Under the pieces are notes generated by a model. The model was not told the DNA's origin, did not search any database, and saw nothing but the letters and a program-made list of their open reading frames with translations. A stretch of 64,000 bases of DNA from positions 1 to 64,000 of the forward strand of contig NZ_AVBG01000018.1 in NCBI RefSeq assembly GCF_000770675.1, in the 5' to 3' direction. Below are positions 1-8,958 of the stretch, in pieces; the first letter of the stretch is position 1, and each line of letters starts with the position of its first letter. The translations under genes and the position numbers were made by a program. Origin of the DNA: Pontibacillus chungwhensis BH030062 (GTDB lineage Bacteria > Bacillota > Bacilli > Bacillales > BH030062).

Positions 1-18
1 TAAATCGAGGGCTTATCT
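1..18 (+). rRNA. 3' end of 23S rRNA (partial)
   Basis: The first bases (ATCGAGGGCTTA) match the conserved 3' terminus of Bacillaceae 23S rRNA, which ends in ATCGAGGACTTAACC or close to it. The gene starts outside the window. The exact end is approximate. Confidence 0.7.
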
Positions 19-89
19 AACTAAAGTGAAAAACGGTTATGTCTACATTTTTATCTAGTTTTGAAGGTACTCCTTCAAAAAACAATAGT

Positions 90-204
90 ATGGCGGTTTT
101 GGCGAAGAGGTCACACCTGTTCCCATGCCGAACACAGAAGTTAAGCTCTTCAGCGCCGATGGTAGTCGGGGTTTCACCCCCGCAAGAGTAGGACGCCGCC
201 ATGC
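90..204 (+). rRNA. rrf: 5S rRNA
   Basis: About 115 nt with the conserved 5S blocks GCGAAGAGGTCACACC, TGCCGAACACAGAAGTTAAG and AGCGCCGATGGTAGT. The ends ATGGCGG and CCGCCAT pair as helix I. It lies about 70 nt after the 23S 3' end and 20 nt before a tRNA gene, as the end of an rrn operon. Confidence 0.96.
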
Positions 205-224
205 TTTGTTTATATTATTATCGT

Positions 225-301
<77 letters not shown>

Positions 302-440
302 AATTAAATTTGTTCAACGTCGATTTTACTTCGTTGAATTACAAATGATTGTGTACCTTTAGGTGCAACCAATTTATATTTGTGTTACGTCGAATACACT
401 TCTTCGAATCACAAATTGTTGTGCTTAGATTAATCAAATT
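302..440 (+). repeat. duplicated tRNA spacer with remnant tRNA 3' end
   Basis: Two similar hairpin-forming segments, about 307-353 and 376-423, lie head to tail between the tRNA genes. Each is preceded by GCAACCA plus an A/T stretch (295-301 and 365-371). The first GCAACCA is the 3' end of tRNA-fMet; the second is not attached to a tRNA, so it may be what is left of a deleted or recombined tRNA gene. Confidence 0.5.
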
Positions 441-447
441 AAAAAAT

Positions 448-524
448 GGTCCGGTAGTTCAGTTGGTTAGAATGCCTGCCTGTCACGCAGGAGGTCGCGG
501 GTTCGAGTCCCGTCCGGACCGCCA
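448..524 (+). tRNA. tRNA-Asp (GTC)
   Basis: A 77-nt cloverleaf with acceptor stem GGTCCGG/CCGGACC, anticodon GTC at 482-484, a TTCGAGTCC T-loop and encoded CCA. The fMet-Asp order after 5S is common in Bacillaceae rrn operons. Confidence 0.97.
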
Positions 525-557
525 TTTTTATTTTTGATTACATATGATTGTTTATAC

Positions 558-586
558 AAGCCTTAGGAAAACCTCCTAAGGCTTTT
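558..586 (+). terminator. rho-independent terminator of the rrn-tRNA operon
   Basis: Stem AAGCCTTAGG / CCTAAGGCTT closed by a short loop and followed by TTTT, 34 nt after tRNA-Asp. Confidence 0.85.
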
Positions 587-746
587 CTAATGCATTTTTT
601 TAGGTGAGCAAACAGATCGCTCTTACTCAGACCTTGTGCTATATACTGATATAGATAGGTTTTTTTCTTTTTGCCCCCTTTTTTGCTATGATGGGAATTA
701 GATAAGAACCGATTAGTTAGACTGGATTAGGAAGTAGGTGTTTCGC

Positions 747-1205
747 ATGAATGAAATCTATACCATTCATACCCATTCTGCTGAGGAGACTAAAGAAGTA
801 GCTAAACGTTTAGGTGCTCTTTTAGAACCGAATGATCTTCTTACACTTGAAGGGGATCTTGGAGCAGGCAAAACGACTTTTACAAAAGGGCTAGGCGTTG
901 GACTTGGTGTGACAAGGACCATTAGCAGTCCCACATTTACAATTGTTAAAGAATATGAAGGTCGTATGCCTCTTTACCACTTAGATGTCTATCGTCTTGA
1001 AGATAGTGATGAGGATATTGGATTTGATGAGTATTTCGAAGGTGAAGGCGTGTGTGTGGTCGAGTGGGCCCAATTTATTGAAGATTATCTTCCGGATGAT
1101 CGGTTAGATCTTCACCTTTTCTATAATGAGGAAGACCACCGCACTATACAATTAACCCCTCATGGGGAACGATATGAACGATTATGTAAGGAGTTAGTCA
1201 AATGA
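747..1205 (+). CDS. tsaE: TsaE, tRNA t6A synthesis ATPase
   Basis: TsaE (YdiB) is the small P-loop ATPase that works with TsaB and TsaD to transfer threonylcarbamoyl to A37 of ANN-decoding tRNAs in the cytoplasm. The 152-residue protein shows the Walker A motif GDLGAGKTTFTKG near residue 40, the SSPTF switch after it and VVEWAQ near residue 105, all family hallmarks at the usual length. I chose the ATG at 747 because GGAAGTAGGTG lies six bases upstream; an in-frame GTG at 738 overlaps that site. The next gene starts inside its stop (ATGA overlap), so tsaE heads a tightly coupled tsaE-tsaB-rimI-tsaD operon. Confidence 0.96.
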   Translation: MNEIYTIHTHSAEETKEVAKRLGALLEPNDLLTLEGDLGAGKTTFTKGLGVGLGVTRTISSPTFTIVKEYEGRMPLYHLDVYRLEDSDEDIGFDEYFEGEGVCVVEWAQFIEDYLPDDRLDLHLFYNEEDHRTIQLTPHGERYERLCKELVK

Positions 1206-1912
1206 ATGTGTTAGCCATCGATACGTCGAATCAACCGATGACGATCGCCTTAATGAAAGAAGAACAGCTCTTAGCAGAATATACGACAGATATAAAGAAA
1301 AACCATTCAGTACAGCTCATGCCGGCCATTAATCAACTATTAACGGATTGTAAGATGACGCCACAAGATTTAGAGTTGATTGCCGTTGGCCATGGCCCAG
1401 GATCGTTTACGGGCGTGCGAATTGGACTAACGACGGCTAAGACATTGGCTTGGTCATTATCCATTCCTATTGTGGCCGTATCAAGCCTAGAGGTGCTTTC
1501 TTACAATGGGATTTTCTTTAATGGTCTAGTTTGCCCATTTTTTGATGCAAGAAGAGGACAAGTTTATACAGGGTTATACCGAGCTGAAGGATTCGAGGAA
1601 ATGGTTCCTGTAAAAGATGAAGTTAACGTGCTTATGACAGATTGGCTAGATGTGCTACGTGCTACAGGGGAACCTGTTTTATTTATTAGCTCTCAAGCTG
1701 TTATTCATCAAGAGAAGATCCAAGAAGTATTAGGCGAGAAAGCTGTTTTCTCTTCCTTACCGGTTCATTTGCCAAGTGCGGGGATGCTTGCGAGTATTGC
1801 ACTTACGAAGGAACCAACATCTCTTCATGAACTAACGCCAAACTATCTTCGTCTTGCTGAGGCTGAGGCCAAATGGCTGGAGAGCCAAAAGGGGCATCAG
1901 CAAAGTGAGTAA
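1202..1912 (+). CDS. tsaB: TsaB, t6A complex scaffold
   Basis: TsaB (YdiC) is the ASKHA-fold partner that dimerises with TsaD and recruits TsaE in threonylcarbamoyladenosine synthesis. Seen here: 236 residues, N-terminal MNVLAIDTSN, the GHGPGSFTGVRIGL block near residues 63-76 and the FDARRGQVY block near 113, all typical of TsaB. It lacks the HxxxH metal site of TsaD, as expected. It overlaps tsaE by four bases and rimI by eight, implying translational coupling. Confidence 0.96.
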   Translation: MNVLAIDTSNQPMTIALMKEEQLLAEYTTDIKKNHSVQLMPAINQLLTDCKMTPQDLELIAVGHGPGSFTGVRIGLTTAKTLAWSLSIPIVAVSSLEVLSYNGIFFNGLVCPFFDARRGQVYTGLYRAEGFEEMVPVKDEVNVLMTDWLDVLRATGEPVLFISSQAVIHQEKIQEVLGEKAVFSSLPVHLPSAGMLASIALTKEPTSLHELTPNYLRLAEAEAKWLESQKGHQQSE

Positions 1913-2351
1913 AGCGATCGTTCGCCAAATGACAGAAGAGGATATAGATCGGGTTCTTCAATTAGAAGAGGCATGCTTTGCCACTCCATGGACCCGAGAT
2001 GCGTTTGAACATGAGCTTCAGGATAACCCCTATGCGGTTTATTACGTTCTTGAATTTGAAGGCGTATTAGTAGGGTATTGTGGGTTATGGGTTATTATTG
2101 ATGAAGCTCATATTACAAATATCGCGATTCTACCTGAGTACCGAGGCATGAAGCTTGGTCAAGCCTTGTTTGAAGTGGTGATGGAAAAGGCACGTTTGGT
2201 GGGAGCCATCCAACTATCTCTAGAAGTAAGGGTATCGAATATCGTAGCCCAGCGTCTGTACCGTAAGTATGGTCTGGTACCAGGTGGAATACGTAAAAAT
2301 TATTATACAGATAATCAAGAGGATGCTGTAGTTATGTGGGTGAAATTATAA
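1905..2351 (+). CDS. rimI: RimI-type ribosomal-protein N-acetyltransferase
   Basis: This GNAT-family acetyltransferase resembles RimI (YdiD), which acetylates the N-terminus of ribosomal protein S18 in E. coli; the target in Bacillaceae is less certain. The 148 residues include the GNAT acetyl-CoA loop region [19 protein letters not shown] (motif A, R/Q-x-x-G-x-A) and the C-terminal LEVRVSN...LYRKYGL block. The GTG at 1905 has AGGGG ten bases upstream and gives the normal family length; a longer reading from 1854 would overlap tsaB deeply. It sits between tsaB and tsaD, the standard order. Confidence 0.92.
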   Translation: MSKAIVRQMTEEDIDRVLQLEEACFATPWTRDAFEHELQDNPYAVYYVLEFEGVLVGYCGLWVIIDEAHITNIAILPEYRGMKLGQALFEVVMEKARLVGAIQLSLEVRVSNIVAQRLYRKYGLVPGGIRKNYYTDNQEDAVVMWVKL

Positions 2352-3385
2352 TGGATCAATACATTCTAGGAATTGAAACGAGCTGTGATGAAACAGCTGT
2401 TGCGATTGTGAAAAATGGGACAGAACTTATAGCGAATGTCGTTGCTTCTCAAATTGAAAGCCATAAGCGCTTTGGGGGCGTTGTCCCTGAAATTGCTTCA
2501 CGTCATCATGTGGAGCAGGTGACACTTGTTTTAGAAGAAGCATTAGAACAAGCTGATATGAATATGGAAGAGATCGATGCCATTGCGGTTACAGAAGGCC
2601 CTGGCTTAGTCGGAGCCTTATTAGTAGGGGTTAATGCGGCTAAGGCATTAGCTTTTGCTTATCAGAAGCCTCTGGTGGGCGTACAGCATATAGCGGGGCA
2701 TATCTATGCGAATCGTCTGATGAAAGAGTTTCAGTTTCCATTGTTATCTCTAGTTGTTTCAGGAGGACATACAGAGCTTATTCTTATGAAAGAACATGGC
2801 TCATTTGAAGTGATTGGAGAAACGAGAGACGATGCAGCCGGTGAAGCCTATGATAAAGTGGCGAGAACGCTAAAACTTCCTTATCCAGGTGGTCCTCATA
2901 TTGATCGACTGGCTCATGAGGGAGAAGTGACGATTGATTTTCCTAGAGCTTGGCTTGAGAATGATTCCTTTGACTTTAGTTTTAGTGGATTAAAGTCTTC
3001 GGTTATTAACACGCTCCACAATGCTAAGCAAAAAGGGATTGAATTGAAGCAGGAGGATATTGCGGCGAGCTTTCAGGAAAGTGTTGTTGACGTATTATCC
3101 ACAAAAGCGTATAAAGCGGCGAAACAGTATGGTGTGAAGCAAGTTATTGTAGCAGGTGGTGTAGCTGCTAATAAAGGATTACGAGCTCGTCTTGAAGAGA
3201 AGTTTGGTTCAGATCAAGAACTTGAGCTATTAATTCCGCCACTACACTTATGCACAGATAACGCAGCGATGATTGCTGCAGCAGGAACCGTTGCTTTTAA
3301 TCAGGGGCACCGTGCTGGTTGGGACCTGAACGGAAATCCGTCTTTATCGTTAGAGCGATATGCGAAGCGTTCTGTAACAAAATAA
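2351..3385 (+). CDS. tsaD: TsaD, tRNA N6-threonylcarbamoyladenosine transferase
   Basis: TsaD (Gcp/YdiE) is the catalytic subunit that transfers threonylcarbamoyl from its AMP adduct to A37 of tRNA. The 344-residue protein begins with the phosphate-binding [10 protein letters not shown] motif, carries the metal-binding HHVEQ (HxxxH-type region; also HIAGHIYAN near residue 115), the VSGGHTEL loop and the C-terminal [11 protein letters not shown] block. The ATG at 2351 shares its A with the rimI stop codon. It is the last gene of the operon and is followed by a terminator. Essential in most Bacillales. Confidence 0.97.
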   Translation: MDQYILGIETSCDETAVAIVKNGTELIANVVASQIESHKRFGGVVPEIASRHHVEQVTLVLEEALEQADMNMEEIDAIAVTEGPGLVGALLVGVNAAKALAFAYQKPLVGVQHIAGHIYANRLMKEFQFPLLSLVVSGGHTELILMKEHGSFEVIGETRDDAAGEAYDKVARTLKLPYPGGPHIDRLAHEGEVTIDFPRAWLENDSFDFSFSGLKSSVINTLHNAKQKGIELKQEDIAASFQESVVDVLSTKAYKAAKQYGVKQVIVAGGVAANKGLRARLEEKFGSDQELELLIPPLHLCTDNAAMIAAAGTVAFNQGHRAGWDLNGNPSLSLERYAKRSVTK

Positions 3386-3396
3386 TACACAGGGAT

Positions 3397-3427
3397 AAAG
3401 CGAAATCATTTATTGGTTTCGCTTTTT
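3397..3427 (+). terminator. terminator of the tsaE-tsaD operon
   Basis: Inverted repeat AAAGCGAAA / TTTCGCTTTTT starting twelve bases after the tsaD stop, with a T-run. Confidence 0.85.
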
Positions 3428-3429
3428 GA

Positions 3430-3711
3430 TGTGGAAAACACGTCTGAATGTTTCAATTAGTGTGTACATATACAGTCTTTTCCACAGCCAGAAATTAAGA
3501 TGTGCATAAATATTGTAGAATGCTGTCACAGTAAACGATCGTTTGTGAATAAAAATTGTGGATAACCTAATGTAATTCTGTGGATTATGTGTATAAATCT
3601 GTGAAAAACTGTATTTGTAAGGAAAAATGGTGTGGATATCATTGGGGATAGTTACAAAGTTCGACAAAACCTATGAAAGCGTTAAAAAAAGAGGGGATAT
3701 CTTGTGGATAT
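3430..3711. promoter_or_regulatory. DnaA-box cluster between tsaD and ydiF
   Basis: This AT-rich spacer contains three exact matches to the DnaA box TTATNCACA on the complementary strand: TGTGCATAA at 3501, TGTGGATAA at 3557 and TGTGTATAA at 3588. Further near matches with one mismatch are at 3430 (TGTGGAAAA), 3478 (TTTTCCACA), 3579 (TGTGGATTA), 3631 and 3703 (TGTGGATAT). No gene is visible. In Bacillus subtilis the same gcp(tsaD)-ydiF spacer is one of the known chromosomal DnaA-box clusters that titrate DnaA and restrain initiation, so both position and sequence appear conserved. The function here is inferred. Confidence 0.8.
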
Positions 3712-3724
3712 CCCCTCTTTTTTA
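3684..3724. terminator. strong terminator of ydiF
   Basis: Perfect inverted repeat AAAGAGGGGATAT / ATATCCCCTCTTT with A/T tails on both sides, directly touching the ydiF stop codon. It can act in both directions. Confidence 0.88.
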
Positions 3725-5656
3725 GTTTTCTTCATGGAGTTGTTCCCATTCTTCCATTAGTGATTCGATTTTTGATTGAGATTGTTCATTTGTTTCTGTG
3801 AGTTCTAAGGACTTCTCATGATCCTGATAAACCTCTGGTTCACATAGTAAGGCATCATTTTTTTCAATGACTTCCTCTAATTCTACGATTTCTTGTTCAA
3901 TTTCTTCAATGCGACGCTTTCGCTTCCTGGCTTCGCGTTGTTCCGCTTTATTTTGTTCAAATTGATTCTTAGAATCCTTTGTCTCTTTTTGAACAGTAGG
4001 GTTTTGCTGCGCTTCGTATTCAGCGATATCCTTCTCTTCTTGCTTCTTCTCTAAATAGTAGTCGTAATCACCGAGATAAAGATGTGTGTCTGTCCCATCT
4101 AACTCCAGGATCTGTGTGGCAATCCGGTTAATAAAGTAACGGTCGTGGGAGACAAATAGAATGGTACCTGGATAATCCATTAAGGCGGATTCTAGTACTT
4201 CTTTGCTATCTAAGTCTAAGTGGTTAGTCGGCTCGTCCAATACAAGGAAATTGGATTTCTCAAGCATTAATTTCGCCAGGGCAATTCTTGCTTTCTCACC
4301 ACCGCTTAGAGAGTTCACACTCTTTAAGACATCATCTCCGGTAAATAGGAAGTTACCAAGTACAGTTCGAACATCTTTCTCATCCATAAACGGGTATTCA
4401 TCCCATAGTTCGTGAAGAACGGTTTTGGAAGAATTTAATTGTGCTTGTTCCTGGTCGTAATACCCGATTTGAAGGTTCGTTCCATATTGAATCGTGCCTC
4501 CGCTAGGGGAGAGTTTATCAATAATGTTTTTGAGAAGGGTGGTTTTCCCGACGCCATTAGGTCCAACGAGTGCTAAGCGTTCTGTTCGGTTTACATCAAA
4601 GGAGACGTTCTCGAAAACTGGTTTTTTACTGTCTTCATATTGGAACGAAAGATCACGCGCTTTTAGCACATCGTTTCCGCTTCTTCTGTTGATATCAAAT
4701 GTGAATTTAGCGGACTTTTGATCTCCTTTAGGCTTATCAACCTTTTCCATCTTCTCAAGTTGTTTCTGTTTACTTTGAGCTCGTTTGCTTGTAGAAGCTC
4801 GAGCCATATTTTTCTGAATGAAGTCTTCCATTCGTTTCATTTCAGATTGCTGTTTCTCAAATTGCTTCAAATCGCGTTCGTAATTCGCGGCTTTTTGATC
4901 TAGATATTTGCTGTAGTTTCCGTGGAATTTCTCAGAAGAGCGATAAGAGATTTCGTAAACGACATTTACGACCTTATCAAGGAAGTAGCGGTCGTGAGAG
5001 ACGATGACTACTGCTCCTGGGTATCCTTGCAAATATTGCTCTAACCAATTAAGCGTATCGATGTCTAAATGGTTGGTCGGCTCATCTAGAACCAGGATAT
5101 CTGGTTTGGAAAGTAAGAGCTTACCGAGTGCTAGTCTGGTTTTTTGGCCACCACTAAGGGTAGCGATTGGTGTGGTTAAATCGAAATCTCCAAAGTTCAA
5201 CCCGTTTAATACAGCTTTAACGTCGGCTTCATAACGGTATCCGCCGTCATTCTTGAAGCGCAGTTGCAATTCATCGTAGTCTTTTAAAAGCTTCTGGTAT
5301 TGTTCCTCTTTAGCTATAAGATCAGGATCCGCCATTTTTTCTTCCATTTGACGGAGTTGGTTCTCCATAGCTTTTAAATGATCAAATACGGCAATCATTT
5401 CATCCCAGATGCTTTTATCTGATTCGAGTCCGGTGTGCTGCTCTAAATACCCTAATGTAGCTTCTTTAGGTTTGTGGAGCTCACCTTCCTCATGCGAAAG
5501 CTCACCGGCCATAATTTTGAGCAAGGTCGATTTTCCTGCTCCATTACGTCCAACAATGGCAATTCTGTCATTGGTGTGTACTTCTAATTTAATATTCGAT
5601 AGAATAAGATCAGCGCCGAAGCGTTTTGTAATATTATTCATTTGCATAAGAATCAT
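3722..5656 (-). CDS. ydiF: ABC-F family ATPase (YdiF type)
   Basis: A soluble ABC-F protein, a family that binds the ribosomal E site and relieves stalled translation; some members protect against ribosome-targeting antibiotics. The 644 residues contain two ATPase cassettes: Walker A GRNGAGKST near residue 37 with signature LSGGQKTRLALG and Walker B LVLDEPTNHLD, then a charged linker (P-site tRNA interaction motif region, about 235-310), then GPNGVGKTT near 365 with LSGGEKARIALA and a second LVLDEPTNHLD. A charged C-terminal coiled coil of about 90 residues follows. There are no membrane segments. The position opposite tsaD matches B. subtilis ydiF. Resistance activity cannot be judged from sequence. 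Confidence 0.94.
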   Translation of the reverse strand: MILMQMNNITKRFGADLILSNIKLEVHTNDRIAIVGRNGAGKSTLLKIMAGELSHEEGELHKPKEATLGYLEQHTGLESDKSIWDEMIAVFDHLKAMENQLRQMEEKMADPDLIAKEEQYQKLLKDYDELQLRFKNDGGYRYEADVKAVLNGLNFGDFDLTTPIATLSGGQKTRLALGKLLLSKPDILVLDEPTNHLDIDTLNWLEQYLQGYPGAVVIVSHDRYFLDKVVNVVYEISYRSSEKFHGNYSKYLDQKAANYERDLKQFEKQQSEMKRMEDFIQKNMARASTSKRAQSKQKQLEKMEKVDKPKGDQKSAKFTFDINRRSGNDVLKARDLSFQYEDSKKPVFENVSFDVNRTERLALVGPNGVGKTTLLKNIIDKLSPSGGTIQYGTNLQIGYYDQEQAQLNSSKTVLHELWDEYPFMDEKDVRTVLGNFLFTGDDVLKSVNSLSGGEKARIALAKLMLEKSNFLVLDEPTNHLDLDSKEVLESALMDYPGTILFVSHDRYFINRIATQILELDGTDTHLYLGDYDYYLEKKQEEKDIAEYEAQQNPTVQKETKDSKNQFEQNKAEQREARKRKRRIEEIEQEIVELEEVIEKNDALLCEPEVYQDHEKSLELTETNEQSQSKIESLMEEWEQLHEEN

Positions 5657-5981
5657 GGTCGTTCACCTCAATGAGTTAAGTGTATCTCAAGAAATGCGTG
5701 TGAAGCAAGGTTCACACGTTGAAGTGAACTCAGGGTTCTTATCCATGGTCGAGATGTTTGTGAAATTAGAAACATTTCTTTACAATTATGCTGTAAGGAC
5801 AATCCATCATATAGAACAACAAATAGAAACGTAGAATTTCATTCATAACAGAACGAGGATGATCTTTATGATCTTCCTGAATTCGTGGTTATAGAAATTG
5901 GAAGCGTTAACGGTATCAGCGAAAGGTCCTTTAAGGATTCGATTAGTGTACTGTTACGGTATGAAGTGAGGGGGATAAGAG
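5657..5981. other. gene-free spacer between ydiF and rex
   Basis: About 325 bp that must contain the divergent ydiF and rex promoters. No convincing gene or structured element was found. In B. subtilis this interval holds moaC, which is absent here. Confidence 0.6.
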
Positions 5982-6659
5982 ATGGAGCTAGATCAGGCAA
6001 AAATACCACAAGCGACAGCCAAGCGACTGCCCTTATATTATCGTTTTATAAATAATCTGCATAGCCAAGGTAAGCAACGTGTCTCATCAAAAGAATTGAG
6101 TGAGGCAGTGAAGGTCGATTCAGCTACAATCCGGAGGGACTTTTCTTACTTTGGTGCCCTTGGTAAGAAGGGATACGGTTATAATGTGAATTATTTACTT
6201 ACCTTTTTCCGTAAAACTCTTGATCAAGATGAAGTTACGCGGGTTGCTTTAATAGGAGTAGGGAATCTTGGAACAGCTTTCTTACACTATAACTTTACAA
6301 AGAATAACAACACGAAGATTGAGATGGCTTTTGATGCACAGGAAGAGAAAGTCGGTAGTCATATAGGCGGTGTGCCTGTTTATCATATTGATCGTTTAGA
6401 GGAGTACTTATCAGAAGAGATATCGGTTGCGATCTTAACGGTCCCAGCCAACGAAGCGCAAAGAATAGCTGATCGGTTAGTAGAGGCAGGAATTCTTGGT
6501 GTATTAAACTTCACACCAGCTCGAATATCTGTCCCAGAAGGTATACGGGTACATCATATCGATCTAGCAGTAGAGCTGCAAGCACTGGCATACTTTTTAA
6601 AACATTATCCTCTCGAACATGAAGAGGGCAACGAGGAAGAACCAAAAGAGGCTGAATAA
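5982..6659 (+). CDS. rex: redox-sensing transcriptional repressor Rex
   Basis: Rex senses the NADH/NAD+ ratio and represses fermentation and respiration genes until NADH rises. The 225-residue protein has the N-terminal winged helix (about 1-80; [20 protein letters not shown] recognition region), a Rossmann domain beginning [16 protein letters not shown] near residue 86, and the C-terminal swapped helix with [16 protein letters not shown]. Length and motifs are those of Bacillaceae Rex (YdiH). Its likely targets in this window are the adhE-linked sites at 33826 and 34161. The ATG follows GTGAGGGGG. A terminator overlaps its last codons. Confidence 0.97.
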   Translation: MELDQAKIPQATAKRLPLYYRFINNLHSQGKQRVSSKELSEAVKVDSATIRRDFSYFGALGKKGYGYNVNYLLTFFRKTLDQDEVTRVALIGVGNLGTAFLHYNFTKNNNTKIEMAFDAQEEKVGSHIGGVPVYHIDRLEEYLSEEISVAILTVPANEAQRIADRLVEAGILGVLNFTPARISVPEGIRVHHIDLAVELQALAYFLKHYPLEHEEGNEEEPKEAE

Positions 6660-6670
6660 GCCTCTTTTTT
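6644..6670 (+). terminator. rex terminator
   Basis: AAAAGAGGCT / AGCCTCTTTTTT; the 5' arm lies within the last codons of rex. Confidence 0.85.
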
Positions 6671-6764
6671 GTGTGTAGGAATTGGTTTTGGCTAGTGGAT
6701 TATGTGATATAGTAGAAAACGATTCGAAAAACGAAATAATTAGAAACGAAAGAAGGGACGCAAC

Positions 6765-8177
6765 ATGAGCAAATTATCAAGTAAGTGGCTTGTCGTTGTA
6801 TCCGTCTTATTTGGTACATTTACAGTCATATTAAATAACAGCATGTTAAACCCGACGCTTCCGCGCTTTATGGAAATCTTCGATGCTGATGCTGTAAGTG
6901 TAGGCTGGATGCTGACGATCTTTATGGTGGCAATGGGGATGACAATGCCGTTAACAGGCTTTCTCGGAGATCGTTTCGGGAAGAAGAAAGTGTATGTGAC
7001 GGGGCTTATCATCTTTTTAGTTGGCTCTGTGTCAGGCTCCATTTCTCCTACCTTGAGCCTTGTTATTCTCTCTAGGGCCGTGCAGGGGATTGCGGGTGGT
7101 TTGATGATGCCGATTGCGATGGCGTTAATCTTTAACGCTTTCCCGAAGCACGAGCGTGGTCTAGCTGTAGGTGTATACGGGGTCGCTGCCATGGTAGCAC
7201 CTGCGATTGGACCGACAATCGGCGGGGTAATCATTCAGTTCTTTGATTGGCCTTTTCTGTTTTTATTTAATATTCCATTTGGACTGATTGGAATTATCCT
7301 ATCTACTAAATATTTAGTCGAAACGGAAAAAAATCCTTCTCTTAAATTCGACACAATCGGCTTTATTCTTGTGACGATTGGTGTCGGAGGAATCTTATTT
7401 GCCCTTGGACGAGGGAAGGAACTTGAGACCCTTCTTACAGCCAGTAACATAAGTCTGATTGTTGTTGGTATCTTGTCGATCGTGGCCTTTGTCTTTGTGG
7501 AAAATCGGAAGACGCAGCCTTTATTGAACTTATCTGTCTTTAAAGTTCCGACGTATGCCGTATCTGTTGTCGTAACAGGCGCGGCATCGATTGGTCTTTT
7601 CTCAGGAATCTTCTTGCTGCCACTCTTGATTCAGAATGTATATGGTCTGAATGAGGTTATGACAGGACTTCTTTTCTTACCGGCAGCGGCATTAAGCGGT
7701 GTATCCATGTCCATTGGGGGAAGAATTTTGGACAAGAAAGGCCCGAAAGCGGTTATCCCTATTGGATTGTTCGTAATGGCTGCTGCCACAACAGCCCTTG
7801 GTTTTCTAGAGTTGTCCACTCCTTACTGGGTGATCCTCGCGTTAAACGCAGTACGTGGTGCTGGAATGGGGCTTAGTAATATGCCAGCCACAACAGCTGG
7901 AATGAACGCCATATCGGATGAGCTGGTCGCTCAAGGATCGGCGATGAACAACGTCCTTAGACAAATGACGTCATCATTCGGCATTGTCTTCTTCTCGATC
8001 TACTATGAAACAAGGCGAGCAGTGATTGCAGCCGGAGAGGCAAATATGACAGAGGCGACGCTTCAAACATTAAATGAGGCGTTTCTGGTATCAGCTGTCG
8101 TTATTGTCTTAGCGATACCGTTTTCCTTTATTATGAAAGGAGCGGGGAGCTCTTCTGAGGAGGAAGAAGGGGCGTAA
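6765..8177 (+). CDS. DHA2-family MFS multidrug exporter
   Basis: A major-facilitator drug:H+ antiporter of the EmrB/QacA (DHA2) group. The 470 residues are mostly hydrophobic, with about 14 predicted helices. Motif A appears as LTGFLGDRFGKKKVYVTGL near residues 65-82, motif C-like GVAAMVAPAIGPTIGG near 130-150, and the DHA2 central helices follow. The N-terminus has no signal peptide and the C-terminus is acidic. The start ATG follows GAAAGAAGGGACG. It has its own terminator, so it is likely monocistronic. Substrate cannot be told; dyes, antiseptics or solutes are possible. Confidence 0.88.
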   Translation: MSKLSSKWLVVVSVLFGTFTVILNNSMLNPTLPRFMEIFDADAVSVGWMLTIFMVAMGMTMPLTGFLGDRFGKKKVYVTGLIIFLVGSVSGSISPTLSLVILSRAVQGIAGGLMMPIAMALIFNAFPKHERGLAVGVYGVAAMVAPAIGPTIGGVIIQFFDWPFLFLFNIPFGLIGIILSTKYLVETEKNPSLKFDTIGFILVTIGVGGILFALGRGKELETLLTASNISLIVVGILSIVAFVFVENRKTQPLLNLSVFKVPTYAVSVVVTGAASIGLFSGIFLLPLLIQNVYGLNEVMTGLLFLPAAALSGVSMSIGGRILDKKGPKAVIPIGLFVMAAATTALGFLELSTPYWVILALNAVRGAGMGLSNMPATTAGMNAISDELVAQGSAMNNVLRQMTSSFGIVFFSIYYETRRAVIAAGEANMTEATLQTLNEAFLVSAVVIVLAIPFSFIMKGAGSSSEEEEGA

Positions 8178-8185
8178 TTGCTATA

Positions 8186-8216
8186 CAAAAAGGCCATCAA
8201 GGAGATGGCCTTTTTG
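8186..8216. terminator. bidirectional terminator
   Basis: CAAAAAGGCCATC / GATGGCCTTTTTG between the convergent MFS gene and the membrane-protein gene at 8237. Confidence 0.85.
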
Positions 8217-8236
8217 TATGTGGTATGTGGGTGATT

Positions 8237-8641
8237 CTAGTTATACGAATATAGTGGTTGTTTCCAGTTCCGAATAAGCAGGTAAAGGCTTAGTAGTGTA
8301 AGGAAACTTAGATGCAAAATAGGGGTGATTTGCAAAAAGGCAACGGATGCCATGTGATCGAATAGGGGTGTATGAAAAACTGGAAGATTGAATAATAAAG
8401 CTAGCATGATGAAGCCTGCTGCTATGACACGGCCTAAATCGCTTTTAACAGCTAGTATGCCAAAACTTATGAAAGTAGTAGAGGTAAAAAATAATACCTG
8501 GGCGACGAAGGCTTCCGAATTAGAAAAGGAAACTGGAATATCAGATAGTATTAACATTTTATACGCGAATGCAAAGATGCCTGTAAGGAATCCAAGCCCT
8601 ATAAGTAAAGAGCTCAGGGTGCTACGTAATAGATTTTTCAT
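8237..8641 (-). CDS. small membrane protein, unknown
   Basis: I do not recognise this 134-residue protein. It has four hydrophobic stretches (about residues 8-30, 45-66, 70-92 and 100-124) joined by short loops and a short polar C-terminus, which suggests a four-helix membrane protein. An AGGTGATG ribosome site precedes the ATG. It is convergent with the MFS exporter and shares its terminator. Codon use looks like the neighbours. No catalytic motif is visible. Confidence 0.65.
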   Translation of the reverse strand: MKNLLRSTLSSLLIGLGFLTGIFAFAYKMLILSDIPVSFSNSEAFVAQVLFFTSTTFISFGILAVKSDLGRVIAAGFIMLALLFNLPVFHTPLFDHMASVAFLQITPILHLSFLTLLSLYLLIRNWKQPLYSYN

Positions 8642-8716
8642 ATCATCATCACCTTTTTTACAAATTATACCTTAACATATAATAGCAGATAATGGATGAT
8701 CTGAACATGGTGACAT

Positions 8717-8757
8717 AAAAATAAGCGGCTATCCCCGTATGGGGAGCCGCTTATTTT
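8717..8757 (-). terminator. ydiK terminator
   Basis: ATAAGCGGCT...CCCC/GGGG...GCCGCTTAT hairpin with A/T tails; it includes the ydiK stop codon at 8751-8753. Confidence 0.85.
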
Positions 8758-8951
8758 TTGTTGCTTTTGTTCATTTTTAGAAACAGCATAAAAAGTCGAA
8801 TCGCGACGGCGAAATTTACTGTCGCAACGAAAGAGCAAACGAGCGTAATCAAGTTCCAAATTGTCTCTTCTACACTAAGTATGGCGATATACGTAAATAA
8901 AATCCCCATAATAAAATAGAGGAATGCCATAAAGAATGGCGAAGTTTTCAT
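8751..8951 (-). CDS. ydiK: YdiK family membrane protein (DUF4305)
   Basis: A 66-residue protein with two membrane helices (about 6-26 and 32-55) and a basic C-terminus, matching the DUF4305/YdiK family that lies beside ydiL and groESL in B. subtilis. Function unknown. I place the start at the ATG at 8951, because GGAGGT (complement of 8962-8967) lies at proper distance inside the 3' end of ydiL. An in-frame TTG at 8969 would overlap that ribosome site. It is translated from the ydiL transcript, only seven bases after the ydiL stop. Confidence 0.8.
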   Translation of the reverse strand: MKTSPFFMAFLYFIMGILFTYIAILSVEETIWNLITLVCSFVATVNFAVAIRLFMLFLKMNKSNKK

Positions 8952-8958
8952 AATAGGA

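Noticed and set aside
5409-5834. 141-codon + strand ORF overlapping ydiF
   Set aside because: Mostly antisense to the conserved ABC-F gene and without a ribosome site.
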